Source of the DNA: Sneathiella sp. P13V-1
GTDB lineage: Bacteria > Pseudomonadota > Alphaproteobacteria > Sneathiellales > Sneathiellaceae
Direction of reading: 5' to 3'
NCBI RefSeq assembly: GCF_015143595.1
Contig: NZ_WYEU01000002.1
Coordinates: 1,178,001 to 1,242,000 of the forward strand
DNA length: 64,000 nucleotides
The position numbers and the translations under genes were made by a program. Below are positions 53,193-63,621 of this stretch, piece by piece (within the stretch, counting starts at the first letter, position 1; each line of letters starts with the position of its first letter). A model generated the notes under the pieces. It made no database searches. It saw only the letters and a list, made by a program, of their open reading frames with translations, and was not told the DNA's origin.

Positions 53193-54455
53193 TTACTTGA
53201 TGAGCCAGGTAACCAATAAAGGTTGCCAGCTGATAAGAACCAATGCGACCAGAGTTGTCAAAAGGAAAGGTACCAGCGCCTTAAATAAAGCGCCTGGCTT
53301 CACCCCGGTCATGGCTGTGGTAACAAACAATCCTGCACCTACCGGAGGCGTCAACAATCCCAGAACCAGATTGATACAGATCACCACACCAAAATGATAA
53401 GGGTCGATGCCATAGTTCGTCTGCGCAATCGGAAGAAGGATCGGCACCACCAGAATGAGGGCCGCAATCCCATCCAGGATCATGCCAATAAACAGAAGCG
53501 CGGCATTCACAATCAAAAGGAAGACAAGCGGATCTTTGGTTATCTCTACCAACTGTGACGCCAGATTTTGCGGGACCTGCTCGTAAATTATGATCCAGCC
53601 AAAAAGATTGGCGGTTGCCACAATAAACACAACGATAGAAGTGTTAAGCGCAGTGCGGATCAAGACTTTGGACATCTGCGAAAGTTTCAACTCTTTATAG
53701 AAAAACTTACCCAGAATAAATGCGACCACTGACGCCACAGCCGCAGATTCAGTTGGTGTTGTAAAACCCGCAAGAATACCGCCTACGATCACAATCGGGA
53801 TCAACATTGTCGGAAGCCCCATAAGAAGGGATGTTTTCACTTCTTCACGGGTTTTCTTCTCCCCTACGGGATACTCATACTTTTTTCCAAGAAGGGCAAT
53901 CGCCACTAGGAAACCGAACGCCATCAACAATCCTGGAATGATGCCAGCGATAAACATGTCGCCAATGGCGATCTGCGCCAGAACGCCATAGATCACAAAC
54001 AGCATGGAAGGTGGGATGATCGGCGATAAAAGACCACCGGCCGCTGTCGTCGCAGCTGCAAAGGCGCGATCGTAACCCTTCTGCTCCATCTCCGGCACCA
54101 TAGCACGGGACATAATGGCGATCTGGGCGGCGGCAGACCCGATGATCGACGCCATCATCATATTGACGATCAGATTGATATAGGCAAGGCCGCCCCTTAC
54201 CCGTCCAATAAATACACTGGCAAAATCGATAAGGCGGCGTGTTAGCCCCCCTTCATTCATCAACTCCCCCGCCAACATGAAAAGCGGAACAGCCAAAAGA
54301 CCGTAGCTTTCAACACCGGAAAAAAGCTGTTGCGCATAGGATTGCAGCAAAACAGATTGGCCGGAATAAAGAATGTAGAACAACGCTGACACCGCAAGAA
54401 CCAGCGCGATCGGCAATCCCATCATTAGGAAGAGGAGAAATACAATTGCAACCAT
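53193..54455 (-). CDS. dctM: TRAP transporter large permease (DctM)
   Basis: The 420-residue protein is the large membrane subunit of a tripartite ATP-independent periplasmic (TRAP) transporter, with about 12 hydrophobic helices. Conserved segments include MLAGELMNEGG, ATTAAGGLLSPIIPPSML and LGLLTPPVGAGLFVTTAM. It catalyses Na+-driven uptake with DctQ and the binding protein DctP. It starts two bases after dctQ. Substrate specificity comes from DctP. Confidence 0.93.
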   Translation of the reverse strand: MVAIVFLLFLMMGLPIALVLAVSALFYILYSGQSVLLQSYAQQLFSGVESYGLLAVPLFMLAGELMNEGGLTRRLIDFASVFIGRVRGGLAYINLIVNMMMASIIGSAAAQIAIMSRAMVPEMEQKGYDRAFAAATTAAGGLLSPIIPPSMLFVIYGVLAQIAIGDMFIAGIIPGLLMAFGFLVAIALLGKKYEYPVGEKKTREEVKTSLLMGLPTMLIPIVIVGGILAGFTTPTESAAVASVVAFILGKFFYKELKLSQMSKVLIRTALNTSIVVFIVATANLFGWIIIYEQVPQNLASQLVEITKDPLVFLLIVNAALLFIGMILDGIAALILVVPILLPIAQTNYGIDPYHFGVVICINLVLGLLTPPVGAGLFVTTAMTGVKPGALFKALVPFLLTTLVALVLISWQPLLVTWLIK

Positions 54456-54457
54456 CG

Positions 54458-55015
54458 TTAAATAATCTCCGGCGCAGTTGTTGGCTTGTGGAATAAGCGC
54501 TCAAGAAAATTGACCAGCGCATGTAGAGCCATGGTCAGAGAAATCACCGGAACAATCAACCAGATCCAGAACTTTGGAATGCCCAACGTATTTGTTGGCT
54601 CCTCGTATATAAAATTGAAGCTGTCTGCGGAAAATTCTGCAAGGTCAAAGCCTACGGATACAAGCGTGACTGGATCATACCAAAGGTAACACATCCACAA
54701 AAGCACCAGCGCAAAAGCAAAGACGACAAAATCCACAACCAATGCCATACGGTTTTTCATTTTTTGGCTGAGCATTTCTTCCAAAATGGTGACCGCAATA
54801 CCTTTACGCAGGCGCACGATCATTGAGGCACCGATTAACACCATCCAAATCATGGAATAAATAGCAAGTTCATCCACCCAATAGAGCGCAAAATCAACTG
54901 AACGTGTCACAACATTTAGGAGGATAAGTCCCGTTACCGCGGCTGCAAGGAAGATCAAAACCATCTTCTCAAACTTTAGAATACCGCCAGATATTTTCTG
55001 AAGAAATGCTAACAT
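54458..55015 (-). CDS. dctQ: TRAP transporter small permease (DctQ)
   Basis: The 185-residue protein is the small membrane subunit of the TRAP transporter, with four hydrophobic helices (ILIFLAAAVTGLILLNVVTR type first helix) and the family segment YWVDELAIYSMIWMVLIGAS with the conserved Glu. It is short and hydrophobic as expected. It lies between dctP (94 bases upstream, with a stem-loop between) and dctM. Confidence 0.92.
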   Translation of the reverse strand: MLAFLQKISGGILKFEKMVLIFLAAAVTGLILLNVVTRSVDFALYWVDELAIYSMIWMVLIGASMIVRLRKGIAVTILEEMLSQKMKNRMALVVDFVVFAFALVLLWMCYLWYDPVTLVSVGFDLAEFSADSFNFIYEEPTNTLGIPKFWIWLIVPVISLTMALHALVNFLERLFHKPTTAPEII

Positions 55016-55052
55016 GGGACCATACTAAACCTGCGTTACCGGGCAAAATCAA

Positions 55053-55083
55053 GCCGCCACAAATTCAAAGGATTTGCGGCGGC
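55053..55083 (-). other. Stem-loop between dctP and dctQ
   Basis: GCCGCC-A-CAAAT (55053-55064) and ATTTG-C-GGCGGC (55072-55083) form a 12-position stem with one mismatch and a seven-base loop. On the minus strand it is followed by a T-rich stretch (TTGATTTTG). Located between the abundant binding protein and the membrane subunits, it probably stabilises dctP mRNA or partially attenuates transcription into dctQM. Confidence 0.7.
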
Positions 55084-55109
55084 CAATTAAACTGAACAAC
55101 TATCAGTGA

Positions 55110-56102
<993 letters not shown>

Positions 56103-56121
56103 TTAATGCGGTTTTTAACTT

Positions 56122-56730
56122 TTATAAAGTAACCCATCCTTCCGGTGGCTTACCCTTGCCCGGGTGGATCTCCCCACAATCCGGACATGTTCTGGCTTCC
56201 ATATTCTGATGGAAGTCATCGTAAATTTTTGGCAACTCCGTCACAATTGCGCTTGAATCCATGAGCGAAATTTCTGCCCTGTGCAAGCGTTTATTGCATC
56301 CAAAACAGAACCATTCAAACCCTTCTTTCATATGCGTCATGCGCGGTGCTTCTACAACGATCCCGATTGAGCCTTCCTGAGGGCGTTGCGGAGCATGTAT
56401 TGTATGTGCTGGCATCATAAATACCTCCCCTTCCCGGATCGGGACATCATAGATTTCGCCATCCTCATAGATTTTGAGCATCATGTCACCCTTGACCTGA
56501 TAGAACCATTCCTCCACCGGGTCATCGTGGAAATCCACGCGGGTATTAGGCCCACCCACAACCATCACAATCATACCTGAATCATGATGCAGCAATTTAT
56601 TGCCGACAGGTGGTTTGAGCTGGTCCCTGTTTTCTTCCACCCATTTTGGAAAATTAAACGGGGCAAATCGCGGATGTAATGGCATGAGCTTTCCCATTTT
56701 CTCTTTATTGAAGTTTGAGGTTAAGGTCAT
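56122..56730 (-). CDS. 3-Hydroxyanthranilate 3,4-dioxygenase
   Basis: The 202-residue protein is a cupin-fold iron dioxygenase that opens the ring of 3-hydroxyanthranilate to 2-amino-3-carboxymuconate semialdehyde, which closes spontaneously to quinolinate or is degraded. The iron ligands are visible: His and Glu in FHDDPVEEWFYQ and His in TIHAPQRPQE. The C-terminal rubredoxin-like metal site is present as CFGCNK and CPDCGE. Length is close to bacterial enzymes (about 175-200). It is divergent from a LysR regulator and lies 37 bases from dctP on the same strand. No actinoid pathway enzymes (decarboxylase, dehydrogenase) are adjacent. Confidence 0.93.
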   Translation of the reverse strand: MTLTSNFNKEKMGKLMPLHPRFAPFNFPKWVEENRDQLKPPVGNKLLHHDSGMIVMVVGGPNTRVDFHDDPVEEWFYQVKGDMMLKIYEDGEIYDVPIREGEVFMMPAHTIHAPQRPQEGSIGIVVEAPRMTHMKEGFEWFCFGCNKRLHRAEISLMDSSAIVTELPKIYDDFHQNMEARTCPDCGEIHPGKGKPPEGWVTL

Positions 56731-56736
56731 CCTGAT

Positions 56737-56757
56737 AGTTGTTCAACAGAATTAACT
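56737..56757. promoter_or_regulatory. Candidate LysR-type binding site
   Basis: In the 61-base gap between the divergent dioxygenase and LysR genes, AGTT and AACT stand in inverted orientation 13 bases apart, with a nested GTTG-TT-CAAC palindrome. The location fits a LysR operator controlling both directions; the match is short and not conclusive. Confidence 0.3.
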
Positions 56758-56791
56758 GGAATTAGATATTCGAAAATGAAATAACAAAAAG

Positions 56792-57760
56792 ATGGAAGAT
56801 AGAAACAGGCATATCAAAATTGCGGAGCGGGTTTCGACCCGGTTAAAGCTGAAACAGCTTCGGCTCCTCGTCTCGGTGGCGGAGCATTCCAGCATTCTTC
56901 ATGCCGCCAAAGAGCTAAACATTTCACAGCCCGCAGCCACAAAGCTGATAAAAGATCTGGAAACGGATTTTGGCGTTATCCTGTTTGATCGGACGAACCG
57001 TGGGGTTATCCCAACAACATATGGGGATGCTCTCGTCCGCCATGGAAAATTGATCCTGACCCAGATTTCAAACGCCGCACAGGAGCTAGATAACCTTAAT
57101 GAAGGTTTGGGGGGACGCGTGGTAGTTGGCACCCTGCTCGCGGCTTCTGCCAAGCTGTTACCCCAAACGATCGCACGTGTTCATAAAGCCCGACCAAATG
57201 TCAGCATCGTTATCAAGGAAGGGACGAATGATATCCTGATGCCTGCTCTACAATCCGGTGACGTAGATCTGGTTCTGGGGCGCTTGGCGGAGTATCGACA
57301 TCGAAGCCAAATTATTCAGGAACGCCTTTTCGAAGAAGAAATTTGTATCATCGGGCGCGCAGAACATCCCCTTGCCGCTCTCGGACGATCTGCCACATTT
57401 GAAGAATTAAAATCATATAGCTGGACCCTTCCTCCTCATGACACCACTCTAAGACGCCAGATGGAGAAAGAGTTTTTGGACAATGGTCACAGCTTGCCGG
57501 AAAATGCAGTGGAATCTGTCTCTTTCCTAACCAACAGAGAACTTATCCGTGTCACCGATATGCTTTGCCCCATCCCTTATCATGTGATCAAAGATGAACT
57601 GGAAAACGGATCCTTGGTGGAGATAAATACCCCCATCAAAAAGACACTAAGCGGCGTCGGCGTGTCCTATCGCAAAGAAGGTGGTTTATCGCCAGCGGCA
57701 GAGGTATTCCTGGCAGAGCTTAAAATTACAGCGGAAGAGATCAAGAAGGATCAACGCTAA
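56792..57760 (+). CDS. LysR-family transcription regulator
   Basis: The 322-residue protein has the LysR N-terminal helix-turn-helix (LRLLVSVAEHSSILHAAKEL and ISQPAATKLIKDLE) and a C-terminal periplasmic-binding-like effector domain. It is divergent from the dioxygenase and likely regulates the cluster on both sides (dioxygenase/TRAP genes and perhaps the aspartate dehydrogenase). It ends one base from the convergent aspartate dehydrogenase stop. The co-inducer is unknown. Confidence 0.92.
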   Translation: MEDRNRHIKIAERVSTRLKLKQLRLLVSVAEHSSILHAAKELNISQPAATKLIKDLETDFGVILFDRTNRGVIPTTYGDALVRHGKLILTQISNAAQELDNLNEGLGGRVVVGTLLAASAKLLPQTIARVHKARPNVSIVIKEGTNDILMPALQSGDVDLVLGRLAEYRHRSQIIQERLFEEEICIIGRAEHPLAALGRSATFEELKSYSWTLPPHDTTLRRQMEKEFLDNGHSLPENAVESVSFLTNRELIRVTDMLCPIPYHVIKDELENGSLVEINTPIKKTLSGVGVSYRKEGGLSPAAEVFLAELKITAEEIKKDQR

Positions 57761-57761
57761 A

Positions 57762-58559
57762 CTATGACGTGCGAATAAAACGCAGCTCTCGCTCAATGGC
57801 TTCTGCGACACTCATGGCTGTTAGCGCGGAAGATTTGGGATTTTCTGGAAGAGACTGCCCTTCAATGCGGAATGTGAATTCACCAAACGCACCCTTCGCT
57901 CGCACCTCATGAATGTTACGTATTGCTTCAGGGTCTGCATAAAGTTCAACTTTTGTATCCCGCATGCCGATACCACTCATGGCTATGGTTGCGGCAACAT
58001 TTGCATTTTTAGGGTACAATCTGGCGGCATCTTGCGCATTCCCTTTAAAATGCAATGCGGGCTCCGTTAGGTTCTCCAAATCAAGGGTTTTTTCCGCATG
58101 AGATCCCTTCCATCCAGCAGGTTTTTTGCGGCCGATATATGTGACCTCTTCCAACCCTCCGACACGGGCAGCATTCAGCGCATCCATTGCCCCGACTGCG
58201 CCGGTTACAAACCGCAACCTAGCGCCACTGACCTGACATGCACGTTCAAGATCTTCTGCAACCTTATCGTCTGCCATTACACCTGCTGATACAGAAATAA
58301 GATTTACGCCTGACTTAAGAATTTCAAGCGCATGGGATTTCATTGCTTCATGCCCCCCACATTCAACGACAATGTCAACTTCATTGGCCAAGCCTTCGAA
58401 TGACGTCACAGCACGGCAATTCCCCCCAATTTTGTCAGCGGCGACAACCTCCCTTCCCGCGCGGCAGATAACATGAGAAATTTCCACCCCCGATAGAGAG
58501 GATATTTTTTTAGCTGCATAAGCTGCGATAGCCCCATACCCGATAATCGCAATTTTCAT
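57762..58559 (-). CDS. L-aspartate dehydrogenase family protein
   Basis: The 265-residue protein has an NAD(P)-binding Rossmann start (IAIIGYGAIAAYAAKKIS), the family's VECGGHEAMKSHALEIL and SAGVMADDK segments, and the C-terminal aspartate dehydrogenase domain with the conserved active-site His in NIHEVRAKGAFGEF and the Asn-rich PKNANVAATIA. Such enzymes interconvert aspartate and iminoaspartate; iminoaspartate can enter quinolinate/NAD synthesis. Its neighbourhood (dioxygenase, TRAP, DapA-family enzyme) suggests a catabolic amino-acid role instead. I leave the symbol blank because nadX would imply biosynthesis. Confidence 0.9.
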   Translation of the reverse strand: MKIAIIGYGAIAAYAAKKISSLSGVEISHVICRAGREVVAADKIGGNCRAVTSFEGLANEVDIVVECGGHEAMKSHALEILKSGVNLISVSAGVMADDKVAEDLERACQVSGARLRFVTGAVGAMDALNAARVGGLEEVTYIGRKKPAGWKGSHAEKTLDLENLTEPALHFKGNAQDAARLYPKNANVAATIAMSGIGMRDTKVELYADPEAIRNIHEVRAKGAFGEFTFRIEGQSLPENPKSSALTAMSVAEAIERELRFIRTS

Positions 58560-58755
58560 GATCTTGGCCCAATAGATGTGATGTCGTTGGCTATAAACTA
58601 ATCCAAAAAGAGAGCCGACTTGTTATTCTTTTTTACTATAACAGGATCAAAAATTTCTATTTGTATAAATAACAAAAAAAGGGAACAGTGGCGTCCAACA
58701 CAATTAAATCGCCAGTCTTTTCAATCATTTCCCACGCAAAATTGGAGCGCGTCAA

Positions 58756-60963
58756 TTGAAATTCCTTAATTGGTTTCAAAAGAAAAAAACGGCTAGCACC
58801 GTTGCGACTCCAGTCTCTTACAACATTACAGGTCCCAAAAGGATCGGAGATGCTGTTCTAAGAGATGAAGATCTGAAACTGATTACTGGTCGTGGTCAGT
58901 ATGTGGATGACATTGATATCGGTCCGCATTTAATCCTGACATTTGTCCGAAGTTCCATCGCTAATGGCCTTATCAAAGAACTCGATGTATCAGAAGCGAG
59001 AGTCACTGAAGGGGTGTTTCATATCTTTACCGCCGACGACACCGCATCGCTCGGCAAGCTAGCGGTAAATCCAGTGCTCGAAACCATGCAGGATTGTCCC
59101 TACCCAATTCTGGCAAAGGATATGGTCCATACTGTAGGTGAGCCAGTTGCAGCTATTCTATCCACTTCTTCGGCGGCGGGCTTGGATGCTTCTGAACTTG
59201 TTCATCTAGAGATCACCCCTCTTGAAGGTACCAAATCACAATTAGCTATGGCCTCATTGGAAGAGAGCGTCATAAGCCAGACATGGAATGTGGGAAATTA
59301 CTCAGATGAGAGGCTTGAAGAGGCAAACTACACCGTTTCAACCAAAGTTGAACACCCAAGGCTCGCCCCCTCACCTATGGAAAACCGGGCCATTGCTGTT
59401 AAATTTCATGAAGAAAATGAAAGTGTTACGGTCTACCTTTCAACACAAACCCCGCACCGGGCAAAATCAGAGCTCGCGCGTATCATAAATATCCCAGCTG
59501 ACAAGATATCAGTCATCACCCATGATGTTGGCGGGGCGTTTGGCATGAAAGCCTCTCTCTACCCGGAAGAGGTTATGGCTGTATGGGCAGCTTTTCAGAC
59601 AAAACAATCTGTGAAGTGGATTTCCACACGTAATGAAGATTTACTGTCCGCCACACATGGACGAGGCCTGCAAACAGAGGGGACTCTGACTTTCGATGCC
59701 ACCGGTAAATTCATTGCACTAAAAGCAAAAGTCACCGCACCTTTGGGCCATTGGCTTCCAAACAGCGCGGCTATTCCCGCGTGGAATGCGGCGAGGATGC
59801 TGCCTGGACCCTATGATATTCCAGATTTGCATATCGAAACCCGAGGGGTATCCCTGAACACCGCACCCGTTGGCATCTATCGTGGTGCCGGGCGCCCAGA
59901 AGCCATTACCCTAATGGAAAAGTTGGTAGACCTCGCCGCCCGTAAAATAGACATGGATCCTGTCGAGATACGACGCTTGAATTTAATTTCCGAAGCGGCG
60001 CTTCCCAAAAAAAGTGAAACCGGGGCTAACCTGGATTCAGGAAATTATGTCGCCCTTCTGGACAATCTCATCGAAAAGACAGATTACGTAAACCTGAAAT
60101 CCCGTATTGAAAATGAAACCGATCCAAATTCGCTAAAGGGAATTGGTGTTTCATTTTACGTAGAGCCTTGCGGCAAAGGATGGGAAAGTGCAAGGGTCAC
60201 CTTACACCCGAATGGCAGCATCAGCGCAAAATCCGGCAGTAGTAGTCAAGGGCACGGTAGGAGTACCGCCTTTCGTCAGATTTTGTCCGACTTATTCGAA
60301 GCCGACATTTCGAAAATCTCGCTTGAGTTTGGCAACACAGAGACTTGCCCTGAAGGTATCGGAGCCCTAGCCAGTCGAAGCACATCTATAGGCGGCAGTG
60401 CCCTTCTGAAAGCCGGTCAGGAAGTACTCAAAAAAGCCAAAGAAAAGCCAAACCACACTGAAGATATCACTGTCGATCTCGTATATGAGAATGACGGAGA
60501 AGCCTGGGGGTACGGCGCTTATCTGACTGAGGTATCAATTGACCGACTGACAGGGCAATTGTCCGTGGATCAAATCACTTGCATTGATGATGCTGGAAAG
60601 ATCATTAATCCAATGATGGTTGAGGGTCAGATTATGGGTGGCATTGCCCAAGGAGTTGGCGAGGCCTTGATGGAACAGGTTCTCTATTCTGATGACGGAC
60701 AACTCATAACAGGCTCACTCATGGATTATGCACTGCCACGTGCAAGCGATATGCCTGCACTTTCCATTTCGAAAACGGAAACCCCATCCCCCAATAACCT
60801 TCTGGGAGCTAAGGGAGTTGGCGAAGCAGGAACCATTGCTGCACCTGTTTCTATCTTAAATGCGACCTATCACGCACTTCGTGACTTTGATGTGCAGAAC
60901 CTTCAAATGCCGCTTACCAGTGAAAAAATCTGGCGCGCGATGCAGAGAAAAACAAAGGACTGA
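58756..60963 (+). CDS. Orphan molybdenum hydroxylase large subunit, xanthine dehydrogenase family
   Basis: The 735-residue protein is a second molybdopterin-binding large subunit. It has GGAFGMKASLYPEEV, the loop IYRGAGRPEAITL, GSSSQGHGRST and GAKGVGEAGTIAAP with the catalytic Glu, so the active site is complete. Unlike the operon at 48256 there is no Fe-S or FAD subunit beside it. The protein is shorter (735 versus 791 residues), mostly from a reduced region after GQEVLKKAKEKP (about residues 560-590). The start is a TTG with GGAG eight bases upstream. It may borrow electron-transfer subunits from the 48 kb operon, or the missing ones are elsewhere. It is followed by a DapA-family gene 4 bases later. 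Confidence 0.9.
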   Translation: MKFLNWFQKKKTASTVATPVSYNITGPKRIGDAVLRDEDLKLITGRGQYVDDIDIGPHLILTFVRSSIANGLIKELDVSEARVTEGVFHIFTADDTASLGKLAVNPVLETMQDCPYPILAKDMVHTVGEPVAAILSTSSAAGLDASELVHLEITPLEGTKSQLAMASLEESVISQTWNVGNYSDERLEEANYTVSTKVEHPRLAPSPMENRAIAVKFHEENESVTVYLSTQTPHRAKSELARIINIPADKISVITHDVGGAFGMKASLYPEEVMAVWAAFQTKQSVKWISTRNEDLLSATHGRGLQTEGTLTFDATGKFIALKAKVTAPLGHWLPNSAAIPAWNAARMLPGPYDIPDLHIETRGVSLNTAPVGIYRGAGRPEAITLMEKLVDLAARKIDMDPVEIRRLNLISEAALPKKSETGANLDSGNYVALLDNLIEKTDYVNLKSRIENETDPNSLKGIGVSFYVEPCGKGWESARVTLHPNGSISAKSGSSSQGHGRSTAFRQILSDLFEADISKISLEFGNTETCPEGIGALASRSTSIGGSALLKAGQEVLKKAKEKPNHTEDITVDLVYENDGEAWGYGAYLTEVSIDRLTGQLSVDQITCIDDAGKIINPMMVEGQIMGGIAQGVGEALMEQVLYSDDGQLITGSLMDYALPRASDMPALSISKTETPSPNNLLGAKGVGEAGTIAAPVSILNATYHALRDFDVQNLQMPLTSEKIWRAMQRKTKD

Positions 60964-60967
60964 CGGA

Positions 60968-61921
60968 ATGAAATACAGCAAACTTGACGCCAAAGATTAC
61001 GCGCGCGAACACATGAAAGGGATCTGGGCCGCCGCCCTTAACCCCTTTAATGAAGACTTTTCATTGAACGAGCAAGGCTTGAGACAGAACATCAGGCATT
61101 GGATTGATGACCTTGAAATTGAAGGATTATTTATCGCAGGTAAACAAGGTGAGTTTTTCTCAATGAGCCTTGAGGAGCGAAAAAAGAACTTTGAAATCGC
61201 CGTTGATGAAGTTGGTGACACAGGTCAAACCATTATGTCCTGCTCTGATCAGAACTTTGATACAGTGATCGAGCTTGCAAAATATGCCGAAGCCATTGGC
61301 GCTGATTATATTGTTGTCCACGCACCTATCCTGCATTTCGTAACCGACCAAGATGAAACCGTTTATCAGTATTACAAAGCCGTTTCCGAAGCGGTGAATA
61401 TTGGCATCGCCATGTGGAGTCACCCAGATAGTGGCTATTTGATGAGCCCTGAACTTTGTGCCCGTATTGCAGAACTGCCCAACATCGTTGCCATCAAGTA
61501 CAGTGTTGATCGTGACATGTATAAGAAACTGACGAAACTTGCCGGAGACAAAATACTGGTGAGTACCGCGTCTGAGGGTGAATGGTTCGACAATATCGTC
61601 GAACTGGGATGGCAGCTATATCTTTGCTCCTCCCCTCCTTATCTCATCCAAACAAAAAACGACAAGCGTATGCTCGAATATACAAAGCTGGCGATGGCAG
61701 GAAAAGTGGAAGAAGCAAGAATAATTCGCGATAGTTTGGATCCTGTTAGAAAAGCGCTCATGGGAACACGTCCGGGCGGCAAACCACAAGCTCACCAGAA
61801 ATATTGGCAGGAACTACTTGGGCAGGTTGGTGGCCCCGTTCGTGCGCCGCTTCTTCAACTTACTGAAGAAGAAAAAGAAATTACGAAAGCCGCCTTTGAA
61901 AACTGTGGGTTAAAGCTTTAA
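60968..61921 (+). CDS. Dihydrodipicolinate synthase (DapA)/N-acetylneuraminate lyase family protein
   Basis: The 317-residue protein is a class I aldolase-like TIM-barrel enzyme of the DapA family. The Schiff-base Lys is in NIVAIKYSVDRD, an active-site Tyr falls in ADYIVVHAPILHF (aligned with the YYxxP/YNxP region), and the N-terminal GIWAAALNPFNEDFSLNE is the substrate loop. It is probably a lyase, hydratase-aldolase or deaminase on a keto acid from the same pathway, not lysine biosynthesis, since it follows the molybdenum hydroxylase gene by four bases. The ATG at 60968 is chosen because the longer frame from 60860 runs inside the upstream gene. Confidence 0.87.
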   Translation: MKYSKLDAKDYAREHMKGIWAAALNPFNEDFSLNEQGLRQNIRHWIDDLEIEGLFIAGKQGEFFSMSLEERKKNFEIAVDEVGDTGQTIMSCSDQNFDTVIELAKYAEAIGADYIVVHAPILHFVTDQDETVYQYYKAVSEAVNIGIAMWSHPDSGYLMSPELCARIAELPNIVAIKYSVDRDMYKKLTKLAGDKILVSTASEGEWFDNIVELGWQLYLCSSPPYLIQTKNDKRMLEYTKLAMAGKVEEARIIRDSLDPVRKALMGTRPGGKPQAHQKYWQELLGQVGGPVRAPLLQLTEEEKEITKAAFENCGLKL

Positions 61922-62085
61922 CAACTCACCGCCTCAAACGACGCCGGAGAGCTCCCTATTTGTGGACTCTTCGGCCTCATTAATATTTCTCATATAAATG
62001 TGATTTTTGATTTGGCTCATTAAGCAATATTCAAGATTCAGTAATATAGTAATATGTAGTGTTTTAGTAACTGGAAGTACCCGCT

Positions 62086-63621
62086 TTGTCCGATACCCCG
62101 AAACTGGCCCATTTTAAGGGACCTGAGGCATTGGCAGCTTTTAATCACTTACACACAGTGATTTGGGCGTTCAATATAGATGACCACAAGTTTTGGTGGG
62201 CAAATGACGCAGCGCTAAAATTCTGGGAAAAACGGTCTCTTGAAGAATTTCTTTCTGTAGATCTCAGTTCTGACTCCCCAATCGTTCGCCGTCGGCTTCT
62301 AGATGTTTTTGAAAGCGCTTCCAGCGGACGTACCATTGAAGAAAACTGGACTTTGTATCCAGGAGGCATCCCCAAAATGGTGGTGGTGACATTTACCGCC
62401 ATTTGGATTGAAGATCATAAAAAAGCGGTCCTTATTGAAGCCTCTCCTCAATTAAAGGAAGAGCTGGATCCTCGCGCAAAACGTATGCTTGAAGCGGCGC
62501 GACACACACCGCTGCTTATCAGCAGCTTTGACATGCACGGTAAATTGCTGGCCCAAAACCCTGCTGCGGCCTCTCTCTATGGCGCAACGACAGATGATGA
62601 AGTCTCTTTGGAAAGTCGATATGGGCAAACAAATATCGTGCCACATATGCTTCAGCAGACTTCAGAGAAGCAATCTTTTCATGCTGATGTTAAAATTGAT
62701 ACCAGTAAAGGCGAAAGATGGCACACGATCACCGCTGAGCCTGGTCGAGATCCTGTAACCGGACATCAAGTGTTTGTGGTCACAGAAGAAGACGTAACAG
62801 ACAAGATATTGGCTCAGCAAGAACTCAAGCAGCTGAACTTGACGCTGGAGCAACGTGTAGCCGAAAGAACAGAAAAACTCTCCCAAGCCATCCAGGAAGC
62901 CGTTAATGCCAACAAGGCAAAAACAGATTTTTTGGCCATGATGAGCCATGAATTGCGGACACCACTCAACGCAATCATCGGTTTTTCAGAAATGATGTCA
63001 TATCAAGTTTATGGCCCAATTACGGAAAAACAGGAAATAACATTGCGGGATATCAACAAGAGTGGGCGGCACTTGTTGGAGCAAATCAATGATTTGTTGG
63101 ATGCTTCTACAATTGACAGAGGGGAGCTCAATCTATTCGAAAGCGACTTCCTTCTGAAACCAGCTTTGGAATACTGCGTCAAAGCATTTGAACTTGAAGC
63201 AGATAAGAAACAACAAACGCTTGAACTGCAAGTCCCAGAATTTCCGATCACTCTCAACGCAGATGAACATAGAATTACACAAATTCTAATGAACCTGATC
63301 AGCAATGCGATCAAGTACACCCCGGAAGAGGGAAATATTACTGTAAGTTCTGGGCTTAATGATAAGGGTGAGCTCTACTTATCTGTCACCGATAACGGTA
63401 TTGGTATTTCAGCGGATCGGCTTCAGTTTGTCACCCAAGCCTTTGTTCAAATTGATATTTCATCCTCTTTCACTTCAGGAAAAGGTGTCGGGCTTGGACT
63501 TTACATCACCTCCCAGCTCCTCGCTGCACATGGTGGACGCTTGGAAATTGAAAGCAAGGAAGGTGTTGGTACGACAATGTGTGCTATTCTTCCTAAAGAA
63601 CGCACCAAACTAGGTTGTTAG
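62086..63621 (+). CDS. Soluble PAS sensor histidine kinase
   Basis: The 511-residue protein has two PAS-type regions (about residues 10-125 and 130-250), a coiled coil (LEQRVAERTEKL), HisKA with the phospho-accepting His in AMMSHELRTPLNAII and a HATPase domain (NLISNAIKYT, VTDNGIGI, GKGVGLGLYI). The segment SYQVYGPITEKQE after the H-box is typical of alphaproteobacterial PAS kinases. It has no transmembrane helix, receiver domain or adjacent response regulator. The start is a TTG with GGAAG nine bases upstream. Its 3' end overlaps the convergent glycosyltransferase gene by 12 bases. Confidence 0.9.
   Translation: MSDTPKLAHFKGPEALAAFNHLHTVIWAFNIDDHKFWWANDAALKFWEKRSLEEFLSVDLSSDSPIVRRRLLDVFESASSGRTIEENWTLYPGGIPKMVVVTFTAIWIEDHKKAVLIEASPQLKEELDPRAKRMLEAARHTPLLISSFDMHGKLLAQNPAAASLYGATTDDEVSLESRYGQTNIVPHMLQQTSEKQSFHADVKIDTSKGERWHTITAEPGRDPVTGHQVFVVTEEDVTDKILAQQELKQLNLTLEQRVAERTEKLSQAIQEAVNANKAKTDFLAMMSHELRTPLNAIIGFSEMMSYQVYGPITEKQEITLRDINKSGRHLLEQINDLLDASTIDRGELNLFESDFLLKPALEYCVKAFELEADKKQQTLELQVPEFPITLNADEHRITQILMNLISNAIKYTPEEGNITVSSGLNDKGELYLSVTDNGIGISADRLQFVTQAFVQIDISSSFTSGKGVGLGLYITSQLLAAHGGRLEIESKEGVGTTMCAILPKERTKLGC

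Noticed and set aside
60860-60967. Upstream start for the DapA-family protein
   Set aside because: The extra 36 codons overlap the end of the molybdenum hydroxylase gene in another phase, and the family alignment begins at the ATG at 60968.
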